From Aldrovandia affinis (taxonomy: Eukaryota; Chordata; Actinopteri; Notacanthiformes; Halosauridae): 64,000 nucleotides of DNA. The position numbers were made by a program, and so were the translations under genes. The notes below the pieces were generated by a model. That model saw only the letters and a list, made by a program, of their open reading frames with translations. It was not told the DNA's origin and did no database searches. The DNA lies in assembly GCA_029706075.1 (NCBI GenBank), contig JAINUG010000134.1:62001-126000 (forward strand), read 5' to 3'. Shown in pieces: positions 1 to 13,700 of the stretch (positions are counted from its first letter, which is position 1; every line of letters starts with the position of its first letter).

Positions 1-195
1 CTCACTCAGAAGAAGCAGCTGAGGGGGTGTGGAGCGGGGGCTCGAGTGTCAGCTAACCGCCTCATGTTGTTCTGTGGAAATGAACCTGTGCATTTCTCCA
101 CCTGTTGTCATCTTAACATGCAATTCTAAAGCACAGCTTGGGATGGATTTTAAAATTGGCCCGTGTTTCGAGTATATTTGTGTCATTTCCCCCAG

Positions 196-3100
196 CCCCT
201 GTACGGCCTACTCCAGGCGAAACTACAGCTCATCACACATGCCTACTTTGAGGAAAAAGATTTCTCCCAGATATCTATTCTGAAGGTAAGTGTTTTATGT
301 GAGTGTGGGGCCTGATACAAATTATGTCGTATATTACAACCAGAGGCCATACAGAAAGTGTACTTTAGACCACAGTAACCCTGCCCACACTGTAGAAATA
401 TTAGGGTTTGTAGGAATCTAGGCTCAAAGGCCGTGTACGTGTGGTGTTCTTTTATGTTCTACATTTACATTACATTTCCAGAGTGACTTACACAGTTCAC
501 ATTTCTTTACATACAATCCATTTATACAGCTGGAAGCAATTCAGGTTAAGTACCTTGCTCGAGGGTACAACGGCAGTGTTCCCACCTGGGAATTGAACCT
601 GCAACCTTTGCGTTACAAGCCCAGTTCCTTAACCATTGTGCTAACACTGCCGCTCTTGGTGAAGAGTGTCGTTTGGTGGTCTCTCTCTCTCGCTCTTTCC
701 TTCTATCGCTCTCTCTCTTTCTGTCTTTCTGTCAATTTTTCAAGATGCTTTATTGTCCCTAATACTCTCTCTCTCCCCCCCCCTCTCTCTCCCTCCCTCT
801 CCACAGGAGCTGTATGAACACATGAATGGGTCTTTGAGAGGGACCGCCCTCGAGGGTTCACAGGTGTACCTGGGTGAGACTCTCCCACAATCCTCTCTGT
901 CGAACCCAGAAAACACGGATGCGAATCTACAGTCGGCGCACAATGTGTGACCGAGGCATCGATCCTGCAACCTTTGCGTTAAAAGCCCAGTTCCCTAACC
1001 ATTCTACTACACTGCCGCTACTGCTCTGTGATTACCACGACAGAATAGAAAGTATTGCTAGTCCTGTTAACGCGTTGGTTCTGTTGGTGTACTGGGCACC
1101 TTGCAAATGTCATCCCTTCAACCGCCATCGATCAATGAGTCGTGCATTGTTTATAGCCACAAAGTGCATTCCTAAAGTGTCGGTGAGGACTGCTGGTGAG
1201 CTTGGCGCTTCGTGTGCGGTGTGCTGCGTGGACGGTGTTGTTTTGGTGAATTGATGTGCCCTGGTTCATGGTTATTGCTGAGTAATCCATCTTGCAGGGC
1301 GACATACCTGCTGCGCATTGTTTTGGTGCAGAACCTGTTGAACAGGTGGAGCCTGATTCTCCAGCTGCGAGGTTAGATGTGACCTGTGCTTTGATTTGAA
1401 GGAGCTTCCTCAGTGCTCAGATCCCCCACCACCGCACCCACGCTCGCTGTACAGCAGGTCACCAACGCGAGGCCTTACGGGTGCATTCTGGGATGGCACA
1501 GACATCCTGGAGCCTGCACCCACCCAGATAATATCCCAGCAGGCTTTGCACTGGAGTTTCCACCGGGTCACTGAGGCAGACGGGATGTCAGTGGCTCTTA
1601 ATTTGCAGTTGCTGTGTGCTCCTCTCGGCCCTGTAGTCTTGTTTTTCTACGGTCATATGATCGCAGACTGCGGTCCCCCCCACCCCATGGCTGAAGGCTC
1701 TGAACATTGTGTTTATTGTGCACAGAGGTAATGCAGTGTTGGTGGTGGGAAATGGGCCTGTAACGGTAACCAGGCTGTTTTGGGGTCAGAGCTTGGGCAG
1801 GTCCCCTGAGCGCTATCAGCTGAGTTGTTATTGCATCTGTATGATTTACAGTGCTGAAGGTTAAGGTGACTGTCATGGAACTACTTTCTCTCATATGCTG
1901 ACTCCCACCCCCCCTTTCTTTAGGCCTGTCGCCGAGAGACTTAATACTTCACTTTCGGCACAAGGTAAAAATGAACTTATAAAAAAACGAACTAACTAGA
2001 AACCAAAAACAACACTCAGATGAAATGATTCTTGGCTCAAATGATACTAATTTGCTTTAATATATTTTTTTATATAAACCTTTTTCATAAACTGCATACA
2101 TAAATGTGTAAACTTACATACATACATACATACATACATGCATACAAACATCACACACTCTTATATACATTCAAACATATACACACACATACACATACAC
2201 ATGCATGCACAGACACACACACACACACCCTTTATTTGATTTGGAAGGAGAGGGTATAGTTGGCTTCTGTTCACTCTTCTCTATCTGTCTGCAGGTCCTT
2301 CTTCTGTTCAAACTAATCCTCCTGGAGAAAAAGGTAATGCAAACGAATATACACACAACGATATCTGTATTTTAATTTTAACATTGCCCATTATTGTGAG
2401 TCACACACACACGTCTTCATGTATGGAACTGAACACTTATATCCCTAACTTTATGTTGCATGTTATGTGTTGGTGACTCCGTTCAGCAGATTTCAGTACT
2501 ACAAACATTTGTCTACATATTTGTCTGCTATGCATCTTTCTAAGGAATTGTATTGAACAGCCATTGCTAGTATAGCCTGTTGTTCACTATATTCAGCATA
2601 TTTCTATAATGCAAATATTGTTCATATATTGCTGTAGCTTACTATACAGATATATCTATTGTATGGTGTGTATGTAAGACTAGTTTGGCCACCACTGGCA
2701 CAGTGCCTTGTTACATGTTTTTAAATTCAGAGAGTCTCAATTAGGCTTGTGCAGTCATTCAGGGTGGGCAGCTGTCGTTTATGGAAGGTTGTTTTGGGGG
2801 GGAATAAATGTTGTTACGCGCATGCTGTGCCACGGGAGGCATCCGGCATTCAAGATTTCTGCTTTATTGTCCCTCGAAGAAGGATATACAGTATGTCTCC
2901 AGACCTCGGCATGAACGATACACGGCGCATTGCCCTTAGTGTTAAAAAACTACAATTACAATGAGCAGTTTAGGCAAGTAGCAGATCATTTATACACTTC
3001 TGTAAGTCGCTCTGGTTAAAAGCATCTGCCAAATGAATGTAACTGTGTAAATGTACATGTATTTCTACAGAAGTATCAAAGTAGCAAGTTGCCAAGACAC

Positions 3101-4753
3101 AAATGCATGTTATCAGTGGTCCAAAGCAGGCTTTTGCTGCGTCCTGTGTGTGTTCCTTCAGTAAGTAACACCGCCGAATGGTTTCTGTTCCTCCCAGGTG
3201 CTTTTCTACGTGTCTCCTGTGAACAGGCTAGTGGGAGCGCTGATGACAGTCCTGTCCCTTTTTCCCGGTAAGTGGTTAAATAGTTATTAATAATAATAAA
3301 AAATGAGCATCCTTTCGTCCTTGAAGCGCTACATAAATTAAATGTATTATTATTATTCATTTAAAAAAATGAATTATGGATTTGAAAGGAGGATAAAAAG
3401 AACGGTGAAAAAGTGTTTTTTGTATTTTTACAAAAAGGGAAGGGTTGTAAAAAGGGAAGCCTTTGTGTTTAGACGCTTGTCAGTCTTTAATGATATGAGT
3501 GTGTATGTTTGCTTCTTCTCAAATGGTTTGTGGTGGGTGTACTGCGACGTCTCGCTATATTAGTCTGTGATGTCAGCGATGAAATTCAGTATGAAGCAAG
3601 GGTGGGGGAGGGGCAGGTGGAATAATAATTATTATTATTATTATTATTAATAGCAAAATGGCTTTCATCCTCAACACACCCCAGTATGTTCAGGATGAAA
3701 GCCATTTTGATATTAATAATAATAATAATAATAATAATGGATGTATACAGCATTTTTGATTTGTTATGCTTCTGTCTTGAGCATTGTGTTTACTTGTAAT
3801 AGTTTGGAACAATTTTGAGATATATTTGCTTGGATTTGGTGAGTGTACTGGGAGGGGGGATGGATGGATGGAGAGAGGGAGGGAGGGAGGGATTGTAACT
3901 AGAAGTAGCGAGTGATGTATTTAAGAAACGGTTCACAATTGCCCTCTCAGCTGCCATGGTAACAACGCTCTGCCACCAGATGTTCAATACAGCGCTGTTT
4001 CCTGTGTATAAAACATGCAACGTCTAGCAACGTTTTTCTCAAAGCATTTCACTGCGCTCTCCTCTGCCCCCTGCAGGAATGATCGAGCATGGCCTGGCTG
4101 ACTCCTCCCACTACCGGCCCAAGAGCAGCGCTTCCGAGGAGGCCACCCTGGTCCCGGGAATCCCCGGCTCCGAGGAGTTCGTCTCCGTCTCCGTCACCGA
4201 CATTGCCAACGCCACCCGGGAGCTGGTGGGCGAATCGGCGGAGGAGGGGGAGGAGCCCGGCGAGGGGAGCCCGCTGCTGAGACGCCCAGAGGACTCGCCC
4301 TTCTCGGCGGGGGAAGGCCACCACCTGAAGCCCCCATCCCGCCCCTCGCCCGAATCCTCTGAGAGCGACTGGGAGACGCTGGACCCCAGCGTACTGGAGG
4401 AGGGGGGCGCCAGCGAGCAGAGGGACACGCCCCAGCTGCCTGAAACCTTTGACCCCGAGCCGGGCCTGCCCATCACAGTGCAGCCGCAGTCTGCCAGCGG
4501 CCAGGCCATCCTCACGCCCGGCCTGCTGTCTGGCCTGGAGGAGGACCAGTACGGCCTGCCTCTGGCCATCTTCACCAAGGTCCGTGTGTGTGCCGTTACT
4601 GAGCACCACTTATATACACCTCTGATCCACATATATACATGTACCATACTCACTTATTACACCTCTGGTCCACATATATACATGTACCATACTCACTTAT
4701 TACACCTCTGGTCCACATATATACATGTACCTTACTCACTTATTACACCTCAG

Positions 4754-4789
<36 letters not shown>

Positions 4790-7700
4790 ACGTGCTGTTC
4801 TCAGTCAGACCTGATTCATTCCTTGAGCTCCATGTATTACACCTGAATGATAAATATGCACTTGCTGGATTTATTCAGACGTCAGCTTCACATATTACGG
4901 CTCTAAAGCTAGAAGATATACATACTTTATTTATTCAGATACGAATCGCACATTGTTTTTGTACTCAGCGTTTCGCAATGTATGGCAGGTTTCTTATGAA
5001 CATATTGCCATTGTGTTAGAGGTGTAAGTAGAAGGTTGTTTGTTCAGACACATTAACATAAAGCTTTGTGTTTTTCATATGCATTCATTATTTTGTATGT
5101 GAGGTCATTCAGACTGTGCCTGAAACTAGAATATACGAGTGAGAAGGGAACAGACAGGCATATGGCAGGTTGGCTGATTGAGCTCTGTGAGTGTTTTATG
5201 GGGGGAAAGTTCCAGCATTGGTCTGTGGTTGCTCATCAAACCCAGGAGCCTGCTGGATTAATGGGTGTTATATATCTCTTTCATCAAACCAGGTAGTTAG
5301 CTTTCATTTTGTTCTCGGCCCTGAAGATTTCAGGGAGAACACACACACACAGACTCGCATGCACGCACACGCACACACACATCAGACATTGTTGACTCCG
5401 ATCTCCCTGAGAACGGCCGATTCTTCTCTGGTCTGCTTTATGTAATGATTCAGGACCCCTGTGGCCGTTTTGTGACGTTGTCTTGACGACGTGTGTTTCC
5501 AGGGCTACCTCTGCCTGCCTTACATGGCTCTGCAGCAGCACCACCTGCTGTCCGACGTGACCGTGCGCGGCTTTGTCGCCGGGGCGACCAACATCCTGTT
5601 CCGCCAGCAGAGGCACCTGAGCGACGCCGTGGTGGAGGTGAGCCCTGTCCGCTCTCACCTGTGTTCTCCCCCCCCGCAACTATGCAGAGGTGCTCGCCTG
5701 AGACATTTTTGGACAAACTTGGTCCCCAACCTCCATTCTGTGAGTTTCTGGCTACAAAGACGTTCTCTTACTTCTAAACCTTACAGTTTCAGTACGTTAT
5801 GGATTCACAAAGTGATGATAAGACTTTGAAAAGTGAATTTGACAGTTTAATGAATGAGTCGAACTGCAGTAACAGTTTGGGTGAGCAGATTCTGTTCGGA
5901 CCCAGTTTTGCTCAGAACCCCGTGTCTTCCGGGTGTAGTATGGCAGTGTGGGAGAACCCCAGTAGCTGTTTCAGGTCTCGAGTCACATGTAGCCTGTGTT
6001 TTGCACAGCGACTCTGTGTCTTTGTCCCCCCCCACCCCTTCCTCCTGAATGGCCTACTTTGGCTGCTGGTTCACGTTTCATTCCGGCGGGCGGGAACACT
6101 GGGAAGTGTCTCGCCGCTGCTTGTGTTCCCGGGACTGGCCGTGTCTCCCGGGAAACTGGCACCTTTCAAACACCGCCCAGACTAGAAGGGAGTTTCTGTG
6201 CTCACGTGGACGGGGGCGGTGTCGGCGAACTGTGTGAAAACTGTGAACGTGTACGGATGTTGACATCGAGCAGTCACAAGGTCTAAAACATCCCTGCCGT
6301 CTAAGCAATGCGGGGCCGTGTGTTGCTTGTGTTTGACTGACGCCTGGCCCGTGCGTGCAGGTGGAGGAGGCCCGGGTTCTGATCCAGGACCCGGAGCTGC
6401 GGAAGCTGCTGAGCCTGACCACGGCCGACCTGCGCTTCGCCGACTACCTGCTCAAACACGTCACGGAGAACCGCGAGGACGTGTTCCTGGACGGGACCGG
6501 CTGGGAGGGCGGGGACGAGTGGATCCGGGCCCAGTTCGGCCTCTACGTGCACTCGCTGCTGTCCACCACCTTACAGCCAGGTAACGGACACGGTCACTCT
6601 CGAGAGCGGGCCATCCGTTTCCCAGACCCGACTCAACGCCCTGTGTTCTGGCTGCAGTTTCTCACGCTCGGGGGTGCGCCTTAACCGATGACCATCATTG
6701 CCTCAAAACATTTTTGTTTCATATATGTTCATAGAAAAGGAGCTTTCAAAGCTTTGAAAACTGGAGACCACTCTTGGAGACTGCAGTCCTGATGAGGATT
6801 GCTGATAATAAGCCTTCAATAATTAATACATTTCATTTTTGGGTTTCAACAGTTCCTCCGTCTGACTGACTGATAACACATATATAAATATATAGGCTCT
6901 GTTTCTAAAGAATATTCAGTCTGGGCTTTTCCCAGTTCCAGATGAGGCGTGCACCTGGCGTATTGTAAGACTTGTGTTCAGGTGCTGTTGATTTTGTGGG
7001 TGAGGTGCCACGCCTGGTGCACATTGTCTCAGGCGCACAAAGGAAGAAGGGCTTTTCGAGCTCGGTAAATGCTGCAGTCCGTGGCCTGTTTGAGGACCAA
7101 TGAGAAGACCTTAAAAATGTGACTTAAGAGATGGGCGGAGGAAGTGACCTTGCACCCTACCCCCAAAAACAGATAACGAGAAGCTCCTGGCTGACTATGG
7201 CGCCCCCTTCATCTCCGCCTGGAAGATTACCCATAACTACCGGGTGTGGCACAGCAACAAGCATCCAGCCATGACTGAGATCACCCCAGGGTAGGTGTAC
7301 TTTGATGTCCCACCGTGGATGGGATCTACTGTGAGCCACTGTCAGTCACTGGCCTGTGTGAATCGATCAAAAGACTTTGTGGTTCATAACAACATCTACA
7401 TTTACATTTTAAGCATTTAGCAGATGCTCGTATCCAGAGTGACTTACAAGATGTGCATTAATACATGGTAGGAACAATCATAGTTAGTGCACAAGATCAG
7501 TGCAGTAATACAGCAGTGGACATCATTGCAGGCAGCTGTGTACCATACCTGTAACACTGGGAAGGAAAAGGTTAGTATTTTATTTTTATTTTTTTTATAA
7601 ATGAGAAGGCAGGGATACATATATACAAGAAGTGTTGAGCAAGTCGGCAGTGGTGATGACAGTGGGCTAGATGTACAGAATTCAGTGGTAGTAGAGTCTG

Positions 7701-10700
7701 AAAAGGTGGGTTTTGAGTCTCTTGCAGAAGATCGCAAGTGTGTAACAAGCAAGCAAGCAAGCAAGCAAAAATACTCTTGATTTCTTGAAATTGGCATGCC
7801 ACCGATGAACCGTGGTAGCGTCACACGCTCTGGGGTTTTGTGAGGCCTCCTCCGCCGTATCTCTGCCACTTTGCCCCTCTAATGACCTGGCTGCGTGGAA
7901 CCCTTCATAAGGGCCTCGGCTCGCTGTGATGACATCACAAAGTTGTGCCCCGCATTGGCACAAATCTACACTTTAACCTGTTTTGATATCTCCTTTTTTC
8001 CTTCATTTTTAGCTGCATGAAAGTGGCATGCATGTAAAACAATGTTAAGTCCATGTGAGGTGTTTTGCTTTTTTCGTCAAGAAATTATTTCTCTGTTATA
8101 CATTTCTCTGATAGTGAGTGGGATGGTAATTCATTATTTCTGTTATTTTTTAGCCATCCATTCCAAGGACAGTACAGTGTTGCGGATGTGAAACTACGAT
8201 TCTCACAGTAAGTATTGATATCAAACCTACTTTTACGCACATGACTTTAGTTCCTGTAATGGATCACATTACAACGGCCCATAATGCACATGGAAATCCC
8301 TGTTTTATAGAGGGCAGCTGCACAAAAATATGCAGAGTGCTTCCCTCTTGTGGTAATATCAGGAATTGCAACATATACTGTTTCAGTGTATTCAGCAGGG
8401 ATATTTTGGTTTATTCATGCTAGTAAACATTTAGACCAAAAGGTTTTAAGATGGAGAATCTGCTTATTTTTGCTGAATATCTGATCGAAGCCATGTTATG
8501 TGTTGTTTATATATATATATGCAAAGCTAATGGTAAATTAATTTGACCACTGTGCTGCGCTTTCCACCAATTACAGCTGTGTATTTTTAGACAGATGATC
8601 AGTGGTGGGCACGATAGGACGTTCATTCTGCTATGAGTGTCTCATTCGGTTCAGGCAGACAGACAGACAGACAGAGACCTGTGCCCCTGGACACCAATGA
8701 GAGAGTGGCCCGACAGTCAGTGGCCTTAAGCGTGCCCAATTCTTCCATGATATTCCGGTTGGTAAGGATAGCCCCCACCACCAGCCCTCCCCACCCTGTG
8801 AGCTCCCTCCATCCTGCGCTGTGCGTCGGGGTGTCAGGCTTTTGCCTCGATTAGTTAGACTCGACCTGCGTGCACTTTGCCTGTCCTTATTTGAACCATG
8901 TGCAGGAACAAAATCAGTAGCAGTCTGAGAGTGAAGTTTTGACTGGTAGAATAACTGCACTAAATGAAGCACATCAATCTCTGAGCTCCATCCCGATGAA
9001 GCAGGAAGCTCAGTTCCTCTCTCTCTCACACCTTTGGTGACGTTTCGGAGTCGGGACGTAAAAGGTCGTCGTCAGTTTAACACCGTGCCACCGATGAAGG
9101 CAGTCCGCTGAATCTTTAGCTTCGTGTTAACTGAAAATCACTGAGTGCCGATTGTTCATGAAGGCATGGAAACATGAGGGATGGTGGCTTCGGCCCATGG
9201 CTGGGAGGTCGGGCGGGAGGGGGTTTTCCCCAGAGAGGGGAATCTTTTTAATTCAATTAAAAAGTTTAATTGAAAATGCATTCTGTTTGTGAAAAGCAGA
9301 ACGTTTTTTTCCCCCTCTCTGAAATGGTTTCACAAGTCCCACCTTAAGTCAGGGCTTTGCCACCCACACCTCAAGCAAGGATACTGCATACTACCTGCTT
9401 TGGCTAGAGCTAGAACATGGCGCTGATGACACTTGGGTTGTGGGGTCCCATTGGGGCCACATGAAAAATACTGAAAAATATTTGCATTCACCACCGTAAG
9501 CTGCTTTGGATAAAGGCCTCTGCTAAATGACACATGTTATGTTACACTACAGAAAGCACAGAACTACACGACAGCTGGGAGAGGAGAGGTGCATCTCACT
9601 GGCACCTGGGCTGCATTTAAGACGTCCCCAACGTTGCACTCTTTTGGAAAGTGAAACTTCCACTGCACTGTATTCAGTGTCCAGTGCTGTTACTGTGGCT
9701 GCTAATAGGGCGATTGTGGTGTACGGTGTGACACCGATTCTTAAAATACATCCCTTGCTGCTTCAGGATCCACCGACGGTTACAGCAGTGCAGCAAAGCG
9801 CTTAGCTGGGACACGGTGCCCGAGGTGAATCACAGCAGAATGTGGCGATCATTTCTGCACCTTGAGCATACCCCTGGAGGCCTGTGGGCACCTTGAGCGT
9901 TGTTGGGAGGAGCTAATGCGGCGGTGACCTGATGAACCCTGCCAAAGGGCCGAGCCTGAGCCAATCAGGAGCCCCTCCCAGCACCAGCCCACCAACCCCC
10001 ATGTACATTACATTTGACATTTTAGGCATTTAGCAGACGCTCTTATCCAGAGCGACTTACACAGTTTACTTTTTTTTTTACATACAATCCATTTATACAG
10101 CTGGATATTTTACTGAAGCAATTCAGCTTAAGTATCTTGCTCAAGGATACAACGGCGTTGTCCCCACCTGGGACTTGAACCTGCAACCTTTGCGTTACAA
10201 GTCCAGCCAGTTTATGCAATCACTACAAATGGTCGTCTGTAAACGCAAAGTCTGTTCAACGCATAAACACAACAAAAGAGATTCAGGTTGAAAGTGGCAG
10301 TGAATGGAATGATAATCTAACGGTGCAGTGCCTTTCATGTTTCTGTTTAGGAACCAGGGATACAACAAGGTTTCAACATGGCCATGCCTTTAAAAAATGT
10401 AAAAATAAAGAAATAATTATTCAAACAAATGTATAAGTATAATATATGTTGCCATTTTTGTTCCACAATCCATTGTCATATAGAGAGGGTAAAAATGCTT
10501 TGGATCACATTAAGTAATGCCTGTGCTGGTTCTGGTGGGAGGGCTTTTCATTCTTAAAACCAACATTGGCTCACAGGGATACGGTTTCGTTCTAGGAAGT
10601 GCAGAGGAAATGTAATCTGGAGCGGTTTAAATTGCTCCATCTCAGACACGGCCTCTAGAATTACGTGCTACATATTTCTGCCCCATGCATCTCTCTCAGT

Positions 10701-13700
10701 GCTCATCTATTGATAGCTCTGTGGTGAGAACATGGCCGAACCACCCCACACCCCACACCGATGTATCACGTCTCTCCTCTCCTGTGCTATTCTGCTACCA
10801 CTTCCATCAGTCCCATCTTCAGGCAGCCTGAATACAAACCAATGTAATCCTATAAAAAACAGGGCTGGACAATTGCTATTTTATTGAAGTTTTTGTTAAA
10901 TGTATGGTAAAATACAGGTAACTGCTAAAATGAAAGAAACACTTGAGTAAATAAAGGGTTCTGCCAGCTCTGTTATGGTTTTGGGTGCATTTTCCTGACA
11001 TGGTTATGGCCCACTCAACCCCTTAGAGAGTAGGATTAACACCAATAAATATACAGCCATCCTGAGTGATGACCTTCATCTTATGGTGAAGCATTTCTAT
11101 CCTGATGGGAGTGGTCTCTTTGAGGATGACAATGCCCCCATCCACAGGGCTATGTAAAACTGTGTAAACCATATGCTATGGCCATCTCAGTCGCCAGATC
11201 TCAACCCAATTGAACAGCCTTTTCCACCACTATCAACAAAACACCAAGTAGTTAAATTTCTCATGGAAGAATGGTGTTGCATCCCTCCAATAGAGTTCCA
11301 GACACTTGTAGAATCTATGCCAAGGTGCATTGAAGCTGTTCTGGTGGCCCAACGCCCTATTAAGACACTTTATGTTGGTGTTTCCTTTATTTGGGCAGTT
11401 ACCTGTATATAAATGGATGATGGTAAAATGTGCCTCAGTTATATTTACACTGTACAAGTTCAAAATGGGGTAAAACTAGGAAGAGGGAGCCTTTTTAGTA
11501 TGAAATTATCTATTAAACTGATATGATGCAAATAGTATAATATTAAACTTGATTTGTGTAGCACCTTTTGTGCATTACAGCTAAATTCACAAAAGGTGCT
11601 CTTCGCGCTTGCTGTACATTCAAATGTGTTGAAATTGGGCAATAAAAGCAAAAGAGTAGGTTTGTTCATGCCAGAAGCAAATGAAACGGTTGAAATGTGA
11701 TTTGACAGACACACACAGCAGAGCTCTCTGGGTGAGGATGAGCTTGGTCGTTCCAGAGCCTAGGCTGCACGTGGTAGTACAGAGGTGAGAGCAGAGCAGA
11801 GCAGGCCCACTCAGCTGCTGTTTGTGTTGGCCATCAGGGAGCACGGTGTCTGTGGAACACTAGGGGGGGGGTGTACTGTACCGAGCCGTGCCATGCCGTG
11901 CCATACCGAGCCATACCGGGCCATGCGTTCTCTGAGCTGTGTATGTAGACCTAAGGCTGGATGGTAGGGTGGTGGAAAGGGGGCATGCTTTGGAATTCTC
12001 CAATTCACTATGTGCTTTTTGTGTGTTTGTGTTTGTGTGTGTGTACATACTTTGTGTATGTATGCATGTGTGTGTGCATATATTTTTATTTTCACATGAT
12101 AATTTAGATTTAACTCAAATGAAATGTAAATGTGTTAAAATGGGTTTACTGCACAAAGTCCGTACAGGATATTGTAAATCTAAATGAATCTCTCATGGAG
12201 TTGGGTTTTTGTGTCCTCTCTACTTGCCTCATGGAACAGGCTACAGGGCAGGGCTGGTAGAGGCAGAACATTGTCATGCGCCACAGAGTGTATTGCTTGT
12301 CCTCTCGGCTCAAACAGGACGTCTGTTTGGCTCTCACTCAGCAGAGAACAAGCAAACAAACAAACAAGGCGAAATGAAGGAAGGCTGATTTGGGCACGGA
12401 AGAATGTAGAGAGAGTCAGTCACTGGGGAATGGAACCAGGGGGTGGAGGTGGTTGACGTTACCACGGATACCCGCATGGTGTAACGGATGTGAAAGCGTG
12501 AGTGAGCGATCGATACAAAGCCTCTTCAGTGTGGGAGCGCCCTGCTGAGGGGCTCTTCCTGCCTCCGTTGTGTTGGGCTGGGGGGGTACCAAACATGCCC
12601 CATTTCCTGCTCTTGCCTTGTATCAGAGAGTTCAGGCTTTTCTATACACAGGTGTGTGTGTGTGCGTGTGCGTGTGCGTGATGCAGGCCATCACTGACGG
12701 ATCCAGAAACAAAGCCCCATCTCAGACCTTGGGGGTTGGCCGGGTCCCCCCTCTCCTGTGGAGGTCAACTGACGTACTTGACCAGACATCACACTGCGGC
12801 TCCTTTCATTGGCCTGATTGGTCGGCCTGTCAGTCAGTTACCCAGCCTGGCCCGGCCGACTTCCTGGAACTGAAGTGTTTTTTGTTTCCTCCATCCGTCA
12901 GTGACAGAGGAAACCTCTCTCTCCCGCATCAATAAACACGTGGAGTCTTTTTAGGCACACAGACGGAGTGAGGAGAGAGGGGGCGTTCTCTGCTTCTGTA
13001 CGGTGGCAGCGGTGGGGGGTTTGCGGAGAGACAAATTGGGGTCTGCCTTTCAGAGCCCGTTCCTGTGTGGCGCCATCAGTGACTGCTGTTTGTCCAAATG
13101 GGTTGTGACTGCTCTCTTCTTTCACACTTAAAAAAGAAAAAAAGAGGTGCTCATGACTTCCTAATATAATGTTTGTGCATACATGCATGTTGATGTAATC
13201 TCCAAAGAGTTGTGTGTGTGTGTTTATATACTATATATACTGTGTGTGTGTGTGTTTATTTTAGTTTATTTGATCTTATCAATGGAAGCCACTATTGGAC
13301 AGGAGTATCAAAACAAAGTCACGTGAGGGTCAGTTGGGGCACGGGGTGCCTGCCCTGGAGCCTGGAGGGGGTTTATCTGTTTATTGTGAGCAGCTGAAGT
13401 GTTTATTTGGGTCAGGCAGTGAGTGTTCGGCTTTGTGGGGGGGGTGTTGTTACCATGGCGTCCTAACTCAAACTGAGTGGATTCGGGAAGCGTGGGAGGG
13501 CCCGCGGTGAGATGGAGGACAGAATCCTCTGTGTCAGCACCGACACGTGCTCCTCCGCCCCCTTGTTTTCACTCACACAGTTCTGCTGGAGGAACTCACA
13601 TGTCACCCCACTGGTCCAGGCTGGCTCATTTACACTGCTCTACAGCTGGAACCAGGCTGGTTCATTCGAGCCCTCTCCCACTGTAGAGCTGGAACCAGGC

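Noticed and set aside
4580-4846. Open frame continuing past AVL9 exon 4077-4579
   Set aside because: It runs through a splice donor into a minisatellite and (CA)n; the conserved protein continues at 5503.
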